Positions 38,099 through 51,029 are shown, counted from the first letter of the stretch. The stretch: 64,000 bases of DNA from Sodiomyces alkalinus F11 (GCF_003711515.1 NW_021167079.1:3871940-3935939); one strand, 5' to 3'. The notes: generated from the letters alone by a model not told the origin. Translations and numbers: made by a program.

Positions 38099-38939
38099 AG
38101 CCCCTCCGGACCTCGCTGCCTCGCCCTTTACGCTTAGTACGCTACCCGGTAGTGTAAATAAGAATATACCGTTAAGTGCTATTACTAGTTAGGCCCTAGC
38201 GCTACTCGCGTCAATACTAAATATTATAAGTACTTATACTATACGTATAAATACTCTAAGGTAAGTATACCGGTTATATATAGGGTAACCGTGACTAATA
38301 AGCGATATAGCTCCTATCCGCCGCCTATAACACCCCTAATACGTTATAGGATACCGCTTATACTATAAATAAGGATACTACTAATAAGGATATAAGTTTA
38401 TACCTGCTTTTCGCTTAGGGGCCTTTATACTAATTCTTCTATATAGAATCGCCGCTAATTCTAAGATATCTATAATCGCTTCTAGGTCGCCCTTAGCCTA
38501 GCTAAGTTAGGTAAAAGTATTACCGGTCCGTTATAGTCCCCCGCTCCTACTATTACCGCCCCCCTTATCGCCGCTCCCGCTCCTCTTACTACTCCCGCTC
38601 TCGCCGCCACGCCGCTTACCGCTATCGCTACTTCTATACGTAGTATAGATAAAACGCTTAAGAATATATCGTAAAAACTAGAGGATAAGAATAACGATAT
38701 TACTATAATATCGTAAAAGATTTATAACCTCTTTTACTCTATCCGCTAATTATGTAAGTATTACGTGGCTATAACTCCTTTTACCGCTAATAATAATTCG
38801 GGGGTTACTCCTAAGGTTATACTCGCCTTAGCTCCTTTTTAGGAGGAGTTATAGGTAAGTACTGCTAAGGATAGCGTGGCCTTATAAAAGGAGGAGCTAG
38901 AAGAGGGTAAGATTATAGGGGAGTAGGCCGTTTATATTA

Positions 38940-41900
38940 TTTAGGTTATTTCGGTAGTTTTTAGGATTTTACTTAGTTCTTTCTTACTTATAAGTTAAGT
39001 AGCGCGGGGGTACGCCCCTAATACGACTTTGCTCTTAGTTCTTATTATCCTCGCCGCCGTGTCGGCCTTCTTTCACGTCTATATCTCCTTTATATACTAT
39101 TATAAAGACCTATTATTTAACTATACTCGGCCGTGCTTCTTCTTGAATTCGTCAAGCGCTTATATCTCCCGTATACTCTTAAGTAGTTCTTATATTAGTT
39201 TTATATAGCCCTTTTATCGTACTAATACCTCGCGAACCTTACCACGACCTTACCTTCGGGTACAGGCGTAAAGGACTTCCTTTACTACTTACTCCTCCTT
39301 TTTATTTAGCCTTTCACGGATTAGTAATAGCTAGGGGTCTTTTATCGTTTACCCTAATAAGGGGTTATAGTTGGCTTATTATAGGAGATCCACGTAGAAA
39401 CGGTTATAAATCTACGAGGGGATATCTAGTTCTATAATATAAGAGTTAATAACCTTTATAAATTTATACTTATAGTAAAGCTAGGTAAGCTTTTCTAAGG
39501 GTTATAGCGAGGAGTAATTACTGATATCTAACTATATAAGGTTATCTTTTTTAAATCCTTTAGCAGGGTAGTGCTAACGGTTTACTAACTTCTTTTAGCA
39601 GAGTTATATAGCGGCTATTATAGTTTAGACGAACTAGGTAGCTTCCTTAAAGCGGCTTAATAAGTTCTACGTGGAAGCCTTATACTTATCGGTCAGCGTA
39701 GTCTTATTAACTTAAAGAGGATTTATATAGTACCCGTATTATAGGAAGAATAGGCTTATTTAGATTATCGAGTTTACCCGGTTATTTAAGGCTAGCTACG
39801 CTACCGGTAATAGTGTATTCTAATCGTCTTAGACGTAATAGGTATACGCTTATAAGAGGCTTAGACTTCCTAGTTAATATATTTAGGGCCTTTATCCGTT
39901 TAAGGGTAGTATACGGTGCTTAGTCGCTATTTAATACCAATAAGTTTATAAAAGTATCGCTAAAAGCGGCTAGTTTAGTTTAACCCCTTATCCCTAATAA
40001 TAGAGTTTAGTATTCTGTAGAACCTATAGTAGTAGAGTAAGAACCGTTTAGTATAGGCTTTAGTATTTATAGTATTTATCGGTTTTAGCGTTACTAATTT
40101 TAAGAGTCGGTCGGTAATTACCTATAGGTATTTATACTTACCCTCGCGGGTAGGTAATTAGTCTATTATAAAGTCTATCACGATATCGTAGAAGATTCGC
40201 TTTAGTATAGGGAGTAGGCGTAGTAATCCCCTTTTTATACCCCTTTATATATAGCTAGCTTAGTATATATCGTAATGCCGCACGAATCTTCTAATATCTT
40301 AATTTATACCGGGCGAAAAGAACTAATAGGCGATTAGGGTAATAGTATTATCCTTACTTAGGTATCCGCCGATTACTAAGTCGTGGATCGCTTATACGAG
40401 ATAGCCTTATAGCGGGTAACTAATACTATTTTCGCTATCCCCTAATACCTATAAGCGGTCGCGAAGTATTAGCCGTCCTTAGTTAATTTTATACTCGGCG
40501 ATCAATATTTTAAGCTCTAGCTTAGGGGGAAAACTCCGTTCTCCCGCTACTATTACGGTAAAGGTACCTTAATAACGCCTATTATTAGCCCTAGCTTTAT
40601 CCTATAATCGCTATAGGTTAGGGTCTACTTCGAAGACCGTGGTTAACTCCGGTAATATTACCCTTATTAGGTATACTCGGAGGGAGATAGCTATATCGGG
40701 GATTACCTAGATATACCTCCCCTGCTTTTAGATATCGGAAGAATCCTTAGGTATATCCTACTCTTAAGATAAGAGCGTATCGGCTACGATATTATCGGCC
40801 CCTTACCTATACTTTAACACGAAGTTATATTAGCGAGCTTAGCTACTTAGCGACTCTAGCGCTCGGTTAGGGCTTTTTTAGTTATAAAGTATTTAAGCGT
40901 TTTATAATCGGAGTAAATCTAGAATCGGTCGCTACTTATAAGCTTAGCTTTCTAAACTTATAGGTAATCTATAATCGCTAGTATCTCGTTATTATAAATC
41001 GGGTAGTTATACTTAACGGAGTTAAGATAGTATAAGTAGTATACGATAATATACCTATATCCTTATTTATCTTTCTATACGAATACGCTACCTAGCATAA
41101 ACCCTAAGTAATCTATTTCTAGCTAGGTCTTCCTTCCGGGTTACTATTATTATAGGTAAGGCTTTTCTTAGAACCTCCGCTTTAGCTCCTTAAAGGCTAC
41201 CTCTTATAGGGGGCCCTAGTAGAATAGAGTATTTTTCTATATTAGGGCTATAAGTAGCGCTATAATAGCTATAAAGTCGCGGATTAATATTCTATAGAAA
41301 TTAGCGAACCCTAAGAAACTTTATACTCTAATCGCGGAGATTAGCGCTTTCTATTCTATAATAGCCTTAAGTTTCTCGGGGTTATAAGATATCCCTTTTT
41401 CCGCCGTGACGATAAACCCTAGGTAGTTAACCGTCTTAACGCTAAACTCGTACTTCTTCGGGTTAAGGTTTAGCTTAGCGTCCACGAGGGTACTAAGCAC
41501 TCGCCGTACCTTCTCCTTATAGTCTTTATAAGATCCGTCTAAGTAGATTAGGACGTTATCTATATACGCAGAGACGAAATCGTTAAGGAACTCCCGTAAC
41601 GACGAGTTAATATATCGCTAGAACGTCGCGGGCGCGCCGGTTAACCTAAAAGGGTATACTAGCTACTTAAATAGTCTAAACCGAGTACGGAATACGGTCT
41701 TATACTTATGCCTAGGTGCTATCCGTATCTTATAGAAGGCGGCGATAACGTTTAATTTAGTAAACCACTTTGCTTTAGCTAGATTATATAGGGTTTTTAT
41801 AATTAGAGGGAGTAACTAACGATGTCGCTAAATAATCGTATTTAGGACGTAATAGTCGTAATAACATAGGAGGCTACCTCCAAGCTTCCTTATAAATAGT

Positions 41901-42700
41901 ATAGGCGTGGCGGCAGCTAAGCTATTTATACGAATGAATCCTTTATCTATTAGATCTATTATCGTTTTCCGTAATATAAGGAGCTCTTTACGTGATATAT
42001 TATAGAGCGGGCCCTATAGTAAGGCTTATTTATTTCTATTACTATCCTTTGATAAATAGACCTTATATATTATTACCTATATCGAGTTAAGAACTTGATT
42101 TTTATCTATTACGGACACCGATACCCGTATCTATAACCCTATCTCCTTGTGGCTCCGTAGGTAGTCTTCTTATACCCATTAGAGTAGGTGGCTATAAGGG
42201 TATAAGGGTATATCGCGAGGGTTTTTCGGGGGAGGAGGGAGGTCTTTACGATAAATCTTCGTAGCCGCCGGAGTAACCGCCGGAGCCGTGCTTCCCGAGG
42301 CTACCGCCGGGGTTATATTTCCCGAGCCTATTATCGGGGCCGGAGATTTAAGTGGTTATAGTAAACGCTGCTATAGCGTTATAGTAGTAGTCCTTTTTAA
42401 CCCTAATTTACTTAGCGGAGTCCTATCTAAGGTGCCTATATTTAGGGTATAGCGGCTAGCATTAAACGTAGCTACCTAAAAATCTCTTTTCTAGCTATCT
42501 CTTTACCGAATTAGTCGCGCTCCTCTATCTATAAGGAGTCCTATAGCTGTAACTATAGAGGTATCGTAACACCGTAATCCTTTATCTATAAGAAATTCTA
42601 CGGCTATAACCATAAAGGATTCACGATTTCTTAATAGCACGGGTACTATTAGCGCTATAACCGATAACGGGGTTATCAATAGAGTAGGAAGTAGTGAACC
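38940..42700 (-). pseudogene. gypsy-2 pol relic
   Basis: Read on the - strand: a protease-like LIDRGAR segment (about 42530), RT with LTGAPATF (about 41625-41650) and SAYIDNVLIY (about 41540-41570), catalytic YIDD now YIDN at 41555-41560. Integrase includes YDIVIDFI (about 40165-40188) and YKYL-VITDRLLKLVTLKP (about 40080-40135). The chromodomain-like C-terminus is GRGKVREVLVR-KGY (about 39200-39250). The layout matches the gypsy-3 pol C-terminus, GRGLRYKVLV. Stops are RIP type. Confidence 0.82.
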
Positions 42701-43836
42701 GGGCGGCTATAAACGGTAGTTAAGCGTTATACCGGCTAAGTCACACTATTTATAACCTAAATCTTATCTATCTAGACTTAAGATAGCCTCCTCTGCCCCC
42801 TTATAGCCGGGTATTACGGATTATAACCTTAATAGTAATGCCGTCGAGGAAAAGGATCCGGGGGGAACTAGCTCCAGTAAGGGGTTAAATTCAAAATAAG
42901 CAGTTATATAAAGGGGGGGGTCCTTAGCTTATAGGTCTATAAACTGCCGTGAATCTCTAGCCCTCTCCTACTTAATCTAACTTATTAGATCTTTTATTTA
43001 TTCCTCGGTTAATTAACGGAGGTTATCCTTAAAGGCATTAATATCGCTGTTAAAAAAGGCGTATTCGTTAAAGTATATATTACATATACGTATAATGCGG
43101 TTATAATAGTATAGGCTAGGCACCTAGATACGGAAGATATTAGTGGAGTCGTAGCCGACAAGGTAGCCAATATAGGTATAAGGAGCGATACGATTTCATA
43201 GCTTATTAGCGCTCTTTTAGACGTCCTTAGTTATTACGTACGCTTTATAACTATTGGCTCGAAGATATAATAAAATCGGCGTCCTTTTACAGAGGACCTT
43301 ATATAGCGTTTTCTAATCCTTATTATCATAATGCTTGCGTGATATACGGTTATAGATATACGCGACCGTGGGAATAGCCTTAGGCTATATAAAGGGCGGC
43401 AGTTTTACGTGGATATTTATCGTATAACTGTTTAAGATCACCACGGTAGTAGTACGTTCGGCTCCCCTGTTCTACGTTTAACTATTAGCAGCAGATACCT
43501 CTTGAAGAATACCCTCTTAGCGTAGGAATTAGGTGATATCGTGGGATTAAGTTGGCTTATTATTCGCTTCGAGAATACGCACTTTATAGCCTAATTAACG
43601 GTCTACCTAGGCGAGGAAATCCTTAATTATTATAAGGATATCCGTAGTAAGTTTACTCTTTATAACATAGATAGCCGTAAAGCTACTATAATAGTCGGTG
43701 AAAAATATAAACCGCGAATCGTTATCGGATATTCGTTTACAATCTATAAAGTCTATTACCCACTGTTCTCTTTTATAGGTAGGTACGGTATAAGGGCGCC
43801 TACTAATATACCATTTTATTTTTATAAGCTTATAGG

Positions 43837-44051
43837 TATTATGGGTTGACCCCGATATAGAGGATGCGGCTATACTCCGGATCTTCCTAACTACACGCTT
43901 ACTTAACGGACCTATATCGCTAAGTTATCACTACCTCATAGCTAGCCTAGCGCTATAGACTTTTCTCCTTTTTCCTTCATTCTTCCTTAGTTCTAGATAA
44001 TCTATTATTACGACCTTACTTAGTACCACGACCTATAATTAGTCGTTTATA
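43837..44051 (+). repeat. 5' LTR of gypsy-3
   Basis: Begins TATTATGGG (mutated TGTTACGGG) and ends TCGTTTATA (mutated TCGTTCACA), judged against the unmutated solo copy at 45066-45279. Confidence 0.94.
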
Positions 44052-45600
44052 TATCTAGAACTTAGCGATACCTATACGCTACGCTAGCCATAGATTAGGA
44101 TCCTAACACTACCGCCTAGTAACCTATTAGAATTAAATAGGTCGTAAAGTGGATAAACTAACGGTTCGAAGAAAACGACTAAGCCCTAAATATAAGGCTA
44201 GGCCCTCTTTATAAATAATATACCAATTTAACGTAAGACTCGCTCCGATATAAGAATATTACTCGGAAATACACTAGTTTATAGACCGATAACGCGCGAG
44301 AGAAAAAGCTAATAGGCGATAACGCCTATTAGTCAAATAGCTTATAGCCCGGCTCCTAGGATCGCCTACTCCGTAAAACCTAAGTATTCCGGCTACCTTA
44401 TAGACCCCGATAATTCTTATACTAATAGAGTCTACCCTATTACCGGTTCTATCGTTAGCGCTATAGCCGATAATAATAATAATCGCCCCGACCTTAACGG
44501 CGGCACCCTATAAGACTATTAATAGCCTAGTAAAGTTCTTAGGCAAGCGAGTATACTATAGCATATAGGCCTACACGATACACCAGAAACTTATAATCGA
44601 TAGCGATTTATTCTAGAATAATACATAAGCTTAGTACACGATTTATAATTACCTAGAGCCCGAAGTATAATAGGTTATATCGCCCTCTATAAAAGCGATA
44701 GGCCGGGTAAGCTTATAGACCCTAACGACTTTATAGCATATCTTAATCGTACTTACCTTAACCCTATAGAATAATCACAGGCTGCCTAAGCCTTACGTAT
44801 AATTCGTTAATAAACCGATAAGTTATTCGCCGCCTTCCTACCCCGTTATAAAAGATAGATCGCCTTTACGGATAGTACTAAATAGAAAGCCACCGTATAG
44901 ATTGTATTCCTTAAAGGAGCGATTACCTTATAACTTAGGGATAAACTTATCTCCGCCCGAATCCTTATTAACCACTATACTACGTGGGTTAACGGCGTAT
45001 AAGAGATCGCCGGGAAACTTAAAGGTTATTAGTTTAAATAAAACTACGATAAATACGCTTAAGATTGTTACGGGTTGACCCCGATACAAGGGATCCGGCT
45101 ATACTCCGGATCTTCTTGACTGTGCGCTTAGTCAATGCACCCATATCGCCTAGTCATCGCTACCTTGTAGCCAGCCTAGCGCTGCAGACTTTTCTCCTTT
45201 TCCTTCTTCCTTCCTTAGTTCTAGATAATCTATTATTACGACCTCACTTGGTGCCACGACCAGTGACCAGTCGTTCACAAAGATTATATAACCGCGAAGA
45301 AGGATACAAATAGCGATATAAAGATAAGTAAAGTAAACCGTGTTAGCGATAGGAAGGTAAAGTAAAAGACTCGGATATACTATAACTATAATAAGAAGGG
45401 GTATATCGCGCGGAACTATAAAAAGCTAAAGGAAAACTAAGATATAGTCCGGAAGGGTTAAAGAGTCTTACGCGAAGGATTATAATAAAAGCGGGGATAA
45501 GTCGACTAATAAGGATAACTTAGAAAAAGAATAGCTTTACCGCGAAAATAGGTGTTAGAGCTAATAGCTATAATATAGCGGGAGTAAAAAGCGTTTAAAA
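44052..45600 (+). pseudogene. gypsy-3 gag relic, interrupted by a solo LTR
   Basis: A capsid-like frame reads FLGKRVYYSI (about 44540) and continues to 45060. After the solo LTR and its TSD (45066-45284) the frame resumes and reaches a CCHC knuckle at about 45380-45420 (YNYNKKGYIARNY), in which the expected Cys and His read as Tyr. Gag would package element RNA. RIP stops make it non-functional. Confidence 0.72.
45066..45279 (+). repeat. young solo LTR of the gypsy-3 family inside gypsy-3 gag
   Basis: 214 bp, starts TGTTACGGG and ends CGTTCACA. It is flanked by a perfect AAGAT duplication (45061-45065 and 45280-45284). It keeps CA and TG where the two gypsy-3 LTRs have TA, so it escaped most RIP. 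It gives a near-ancestral reference for the family. The + strand frame at 45065-45313 spans it and is not a gene. Confidence 0.95.
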
Positions 45601-48600
45601 TATATATTAGTAATAACCCGGCACTTATAGTAGCTAGAGTAGATAAATAGCGTATCCTCGCCCTTATCAATACTAGTTATAACTACTATACTATTATAAG
45701 CAAATAGTTTACCTAGAGACTCTAATTACTATTAGTCGATAAGACGAATCGATTACTAAATAGCTTCTTAGAAGCTACTAAGACTATTAGTAGTATAGGG
45801 ATCGCTATTTATAAGCTTAAAATTGGCGGCTACCCGTAAATGATATTCGTATATATAATACCCGGGCTTAATTAAGACGTAATCCTCGGGAAGCCCTAGA
45901 TAGAATAAAACGATATAATATACTACGCTAAAGATAAATAGCTTTACCACGGAGTAGCCGGATTAAATATTTAACTTTATTATAAAAAGGAACCTACCGG
46001 AGTATAAGCTATCCACAACGCCTATTTAGTTATTAGATCTATATTCGCGGGTATTATTCGACGACTATAACGGAAGGGTAAGGAGGTCTTAATTTAGGGA
46101 GTAAGCTTAAAGAATATCCAAAAAGCGTTATATAAGAAATAATTAGCGGACCCGAAGGACTTTATACCCGAAGAGCTATTACGAGAATTCGGTGACTTAT
46201 TTACGTCTAATAAGGCTAATTAATTACTGCTATACTAACTAGGAGTTAACTATAAGGTAGACCTTCTACCCGGGAATAACGGTAAGGAATTATCATTTCC
46301 CTAAGGGCCGCTCTATAATATATTAAAAGAGAAACTCCTAGTATTACGGAAAATACTTACCGACTTAATAGATAAGGGATTTATCCGTGCTAGTGGTTCG
46401 GAAGCCGTGGCTCCTATCCTTTTTATAAGGAAGCTAGGCGGAGGACTTCGATTTTATTACGATTATTAAGCGTTAAATATAATTACTAAGTAAGATTATT
46501 ATCTACTCCCCCTAATCGATAAAATACTATAAAACGTAAGCTAAGTAAAATAGGTTATAAAGCTTAACGTAATCGCCGCCTTTTATAAGATTAGGATAGC
46601 TTTAGAACACAAATATAAGACTATATTCTAAACTCGGTTTAGGCTTTTCGAATAGCTTATCTGCTTATTTAGCCTCAATAAGGCCCCCGTGACTTTTTAG
46701 CGATATATTAATAAAACGCTATAACGCTTCCTAGATAACTTTATTACCGTTTATATTAACGATATCCTAGTTTACTCTAATAAGAGTTAGGCTAATTATA
46801 AGGCGAAGGTAAAATAAGTACTCCGCGCGCTTGCGGACGCCGGCCTAAACCTAGATCCGTTAAAGTACGATTTTGGCGTAAAGATAGTAAAATACCTAGG
46901 ATGTATAATTACCACGGGGAAAGGCGTATTATATAACCTAGAGAAGTTATATGTTATTTATAAGTAGGAAACGCCTATAACGGTTAAGGGTATATAAAGC
47001 TTTCTAGGGTTCACGAATTATTACCGAATCTCTATTAAGGACTTTTCGGGGATCTCGGCCCTGTTAATAGTATTAACTAAGAAAGACTATATCTTTTGAT
47101 AGGGTCCAAAGGAAAAAACGGCTTTTCGCGAGCTAAAGGCGAGGTTCTAAAAAGGACCGATACTATAATAGTAGGACCTAATAAATAAGATATTTATTAA
47201 GACGGATTATTCGGGGTTTACTCTTAGGGGTAGCCTAATATAAGAAGACGCGGATAAAAATCGCTATATAATCGTATACTACTTTTATAAACTTAATAGA
47301 GCGGAATATAATTACTTAATCTATAATAAGGAAATACTAGCGATTATAAGTTATTTACTAATATAATAGGCTAAGTTTATTAGTTATACGTAATTTATAG
47401 TCCTCTCTAAGTATAAGGCCCTTAAATACTTTATAATAAAGCGAATATTTACTAAACAACAAAGCTAATAGGCCGGCGAGCTTATATAGTTCGATTTTAT
47501 ACTTAAGTATTAGAAGAGAAAGGATAACGTGATAGCGGACGCCCTCTTATATTAATAGTAAAATAAGCCTTAAGATATAACAGATAAATAGTATTAATTC
47601 TATTATATTTAATTAATCCCTAATACCGCTATTCTACTTAGTATTTGCTATATTAATAGCAGTTAAATACTCTTTAAGGCGGACTAAGAGCTATAGTAAT
47701 TATAGAATAAGACGCTCATAACCGATAAATAGTATTAAGGAGCCTTATCCGCGGTTATTAAAAAAGAATAGTAGTTCTTACTATTATTAGAATTAAAGCT
47801 ATAAATAGCCGAGTACTTAGTCTCTACGACTAGGTTATTACTATTCCGTGACCGAATTTAGATACCCGGGTCTATTAAAGGGTCGATATTATAAGGGAGG
47901 ATCGTCTAGTTAATTTATAACTTAGTAATCGGAGGATACCCTAAATATAAAAACAGTATCGCCTTAGTAGTATATCGCTGTTTCTAGCTAAGGATACATT
48001 AGGATATCCGACGATTTATCCGGAACTACGATATCTACGGAAAGGGGTATATATAGAGAAATATAAAATAAGGCCTTTTACGCCCCCTCCTAGTACTAGA
48101 ATAAATATAGAGCGACCTATTAATAGACTTTATAACGGACCTACTACTAGCTGGCGAGAAGAAGGCGTATTACTTTTAGCTTATTATAGACCGTTTAACT
48201 AAGGATATAATATTAGAAGCGATAGAGATAATAGAAGCCGAAGCTTACGCGGAATAGTTCCTATACTACTATCGCCGGTTCCACGGAATACCTAAGTTAA
48301 TTATTAGTAACTAAGGTTCGAACTAGATAAGTAGGTTCTAAAAGCACTTTTACGAGCTTACACGAATATTACGTAAGCTTAGCACGGTATACTACCTCTA
48401 GACTAATAGAGTAATAAAGCGTATAAACTAAGAAGTATAAGCTTATTTATAAGCTTTTATCTATTACGTTTAGGATAACTAGGATCGCCTATTACCTATA
48501 GTATAATTAGTCCTAAATAACTATAAAAGCTCCACGATAGGGTTTAGTCCTTTTTTCTTAGAATATAGCTACTACGTTAATCCAATTTAGATAACCGAGG

Positions 48601-49200
48601 AGCCCCTTATAGAACCTAGAGTATTAGCGGCCTATAACCTACTATACTATTTATAGGAAACGACTATATTCGCCTAGGCCGTGATTATATTAATATAGCT
48701 TAGAAATAAGGAGTCTACTAACTAATATTGTATACTAGCTAAGCGTTTTAATGTTAACGACTTAGTTTAGTTATTATTAGCTAATTATTCGACTCCGCCA
48801 TTATTATAAAAGCTTAACTAGCTTTATTATAAATACTGAGTTATAAAGATAATTAGCCTATATATAATTAAGCTCGCTATACTATTATAGATCTACTCCT
48901 AATTCTATATAGACTTATTATATTATGCGGGCGATAACCCCTTTCCAGGATAGGTAGTAGATAACCCCAAACTACCGCTTATTCGAGAAATAACTTATAG
49001 TAAAGAATAGGAAGTCGAGGCAATCCTTTACGCGAGGATAAAAAGGTAAGGTAGGGGATTAAGATATAAAGTACTAGTATAATAGGTAGAATACTATAAG
49101 CCTATATAGGAACCGCTAGAACTATTATCGTAAACACGGGTATTTAATAAGTTTAAAGGGAAATTCGGGTTCGTAATAACGAATAATAGCCTAGTAGATA
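45600..49200 (+). pseudogene. gypsy-3 pol relic
   Basis: RT reads LRFYYDY-ALNIITK (about 46447-46491), NKAPVTF (about 46678-46698) and VYINDILVYS (about 46749-46779); the YIDD box is YIND at 46758-46763. A primer-grip-like KYLGCII lies near 46893. Integrase shows DFITDLLLAGEKKAYYF (about 48126-48180) and FHGIPKLIISN (about 48278-48312). The chromodomain-like end GRGLRYKVLV is at about 49050-49083. Stops are TAA/TAG at Gln/Trp sites. The - strand frame 45768-45950 is a shadow. Confidence 0.86.
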
Positions 49201-49289
49201 CCTTCGCGCTATTACGATATAGGAACCAATATATAAGCGATCGTATCGCGATAATTATAAGGGAGTAAGAGTCGGATTTAGTTTAGGCC

Positions 49290-50900
49290 GGATAAGCCCC
49301 GCGCCTTAGCCACGCTTAATATAAGCCTAGATTGATATCCTTAGCCTCGAAATCGCTATCCTCGAGATTATCGACTTCCGTAAAAGTCTTACCCTTATCG
49401 CCCCGTTATAGGTCGGAGTCTATCTCCTTAACCTTATTATAGTTTTTATCGTCGCCGTTATCGGGGATTATAACCGCGTTAGCGATAGTTATACCCGTAG
49501 GCGTAAAAGCCCGCCTACGCTCCGTGTATTATTAGAATTCGGAGATTACGATATTAGCGTAACCGAGTACGAGTATCTCCCTAAATAGCCGAGTATACTC
49601 CCTTAGCTCTATAAGACTAAGGCGTTTAAAGTCTTTATCCGATAATATCGACCCTAATAAGGGAGTAGGAGTAGTAGGATAGGCGTTCTTTTCCGCTACG
49701 ATATTAGGAGGGACCGGGCCCGAAACTACCACCTTACCTATAACCTCGTAAAGAGAAGATAAGGCTAGCTATTCCGCCCTAATAATAACCTCCTCTAAAG
49801 GCGACACGTTTAGTCCTAACACTATCTTTTCTATAACCTTTAAGGGAGGAGAAAAGACTAGCATAACCACCTCGCTAATAACCTCCGTTACCGGAGGAAG
49901 TAAGGCTAGTTTAGCTACCTCGTTAATAACCTTAGGAAAAGGTAATAAGGCTAACTATGGTGCTACCGCTTTTTAGACCTCCTAGGGAGGAGAAGGGGCT
50001 AACGCGATTACTATACCGGGAGCCTCCGCGGGATATATAGTTATAGGTAATATCGCTATTATTACTTCCCTAGCTATAAGGGTATCCTAGAACGCCGCAT
50101 AGGCATTAAGATACGGTTCTTACTTCTAGAAGAAGAGTTAGCGATACTATCACGACCTTTTAGGGGGGAGGAAGTCTTATAGGGGCGTTCTCGTTATTAT
50201 CGCTAATAAAAGCAGCCGTCTCGAATAACCTCTACGTATAGCCTTTAAGGTACGCTAGAAGAGGAGTATACCGGTATATCTTCGTAGAGTATATATAGTA
50301 TTTCTTCCCCCGACTAGTTTAGCTATAATAAAGGCGCTTATACTTCCTATCGGCGACGTCGCGCGTATAAAGGAGGTATAGCTCGGTATAAACGCTACAG
50401 GGAGGGTGCTTAGGAGGCCGACTACCCGCCGATTTCTTCTTCTTAAGCGGCGGGGAGGGCGATAACGCGAACTATTATACGGTTAGTATCGCCTTAAGAC
50501 GTAAGAGTATTATACTTATATTATCGTTAGCGGTACGCTTATTACTATTATTACCCTTATTATCGCCGGGGGCTAGCGCCGTCTATAAAAACGATATAAT
50601 TTAGTAAAGGGTTCCTAATAAAAAGATCGCGAGCGGGAGACGGCTTACCTTAGACGGGGAACTCTTAAACTAGCCGAGTATTACTATTATTATCTAAGGA
50701 CGGGTAATATTAGAGGAATCGTCGCTATAAGAAAGAAGAGTATATACGTAACCGCTATTACTATTATTATTATTATTAAAGGTGGGGAGGGGAATAGAGG
50801 AAAAGAGGGCCTATAAGGAAAACGGGGCCGATATATCTACGGATAGTATCTACGCGAGGGTGGCCTATATTATTGTTTCGGGCACGTGAATAAAGGTTAA
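49290..50900 (-). pseudogene. antisense ORF region of gypsy-3
   Basis: Opposite to pol and before the 3' LTR, one - strand frame can be followed from about 50740 to 50170 through TAA/TAG stops: SDDSSNITRP, SPSPPLKKKKSAGSRPPKHP (Lys run at 50431-50450), then CSVYTELYLLYTRD (about 50366-50405), where Tyr probably replaces Cys in a C-x2-C-x3-C-x2-C pattern, then RGKKYYIYSTKIYRYTPLL. An open stretch at 49532-49732 (MVVSGPVPPNIVAEK) is likely a later part, possibly frame-shifted. The Pro/Lys/Cys make-up parallels the gypsy-2 antisense frame. Function is unknown. Confidence 0.6.
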
Positions 50901-51029
50901 TAGGCTACCTTAGATTTCTTTAATATTGAGGTAAGGGCGAGGTAAGATAAAAGGACACGACTATTCCTTTATCACCGCGATATAAGGGGGAGCCGAATTA
51001 TAACGGTGACGCGCGGTTATATAACCCCC

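Larger units (their letters stand above)
30300..38930 (+). pseudogene. antisense Cys-rich ORF of gypsy-2, split by gypsy-1
   Basis: The + strand frame lies opposite to gypsy-2 pol. Left of gypsy-1 it encodes a Pro/basic stretch, PPPPKKRRAP, at about 30476-30505. Right of it, joined with one TSD copy, it continues in the same frame into PSGPRCLA (38104-38125), then a Cys-rich run with the tract EYTVKCYY (about 38160-38185). Later parts are Glu/Lys-rich near 38880-38920. Its place matches the antisense frame of gypsy-3, which also has Pro, Lys-run and Cys/Tyr features. Function is unknown; the Cys pattern suggests metal binding. Coding is in 30300-30513 and 38104-38930. Confidence 0.6.
30300..42750 (-). 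mobile_element. gypsy-2: Ty3/gypsy element, interrupted by gypsy-1
   Basis: On the - strand, protease-like, RT, RNase H, integrase and a chromodomain-like end are read from about 42700 down to 38940; RT before integrase marks Ty3/gypsy. Between the pol end and the left border a + strand frame is split by gypsy-1 (30514-38098, TSD AACCC/AGCCC). No gag or 5' LTR was found on the right, where it abuts copia-3 at about 42.7-42.9 kb, so the element is probably 5' truncated. Both ends are approximate. Confidence 0.72.

Noticed and set aside
45066..45279. Middle LTR read as the boundary between two tandem gypsy elements
   Set aside because: The perfect AAGAT duplication at its edges and the gag frame resuming on the far side show a solo LTR inside one element.
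45065..45313. 82-codon + strand frame
   Set aside because: It is the young solo LTR plus a few flanking codons of gag; LTRs do not code and the frame does not match gag.
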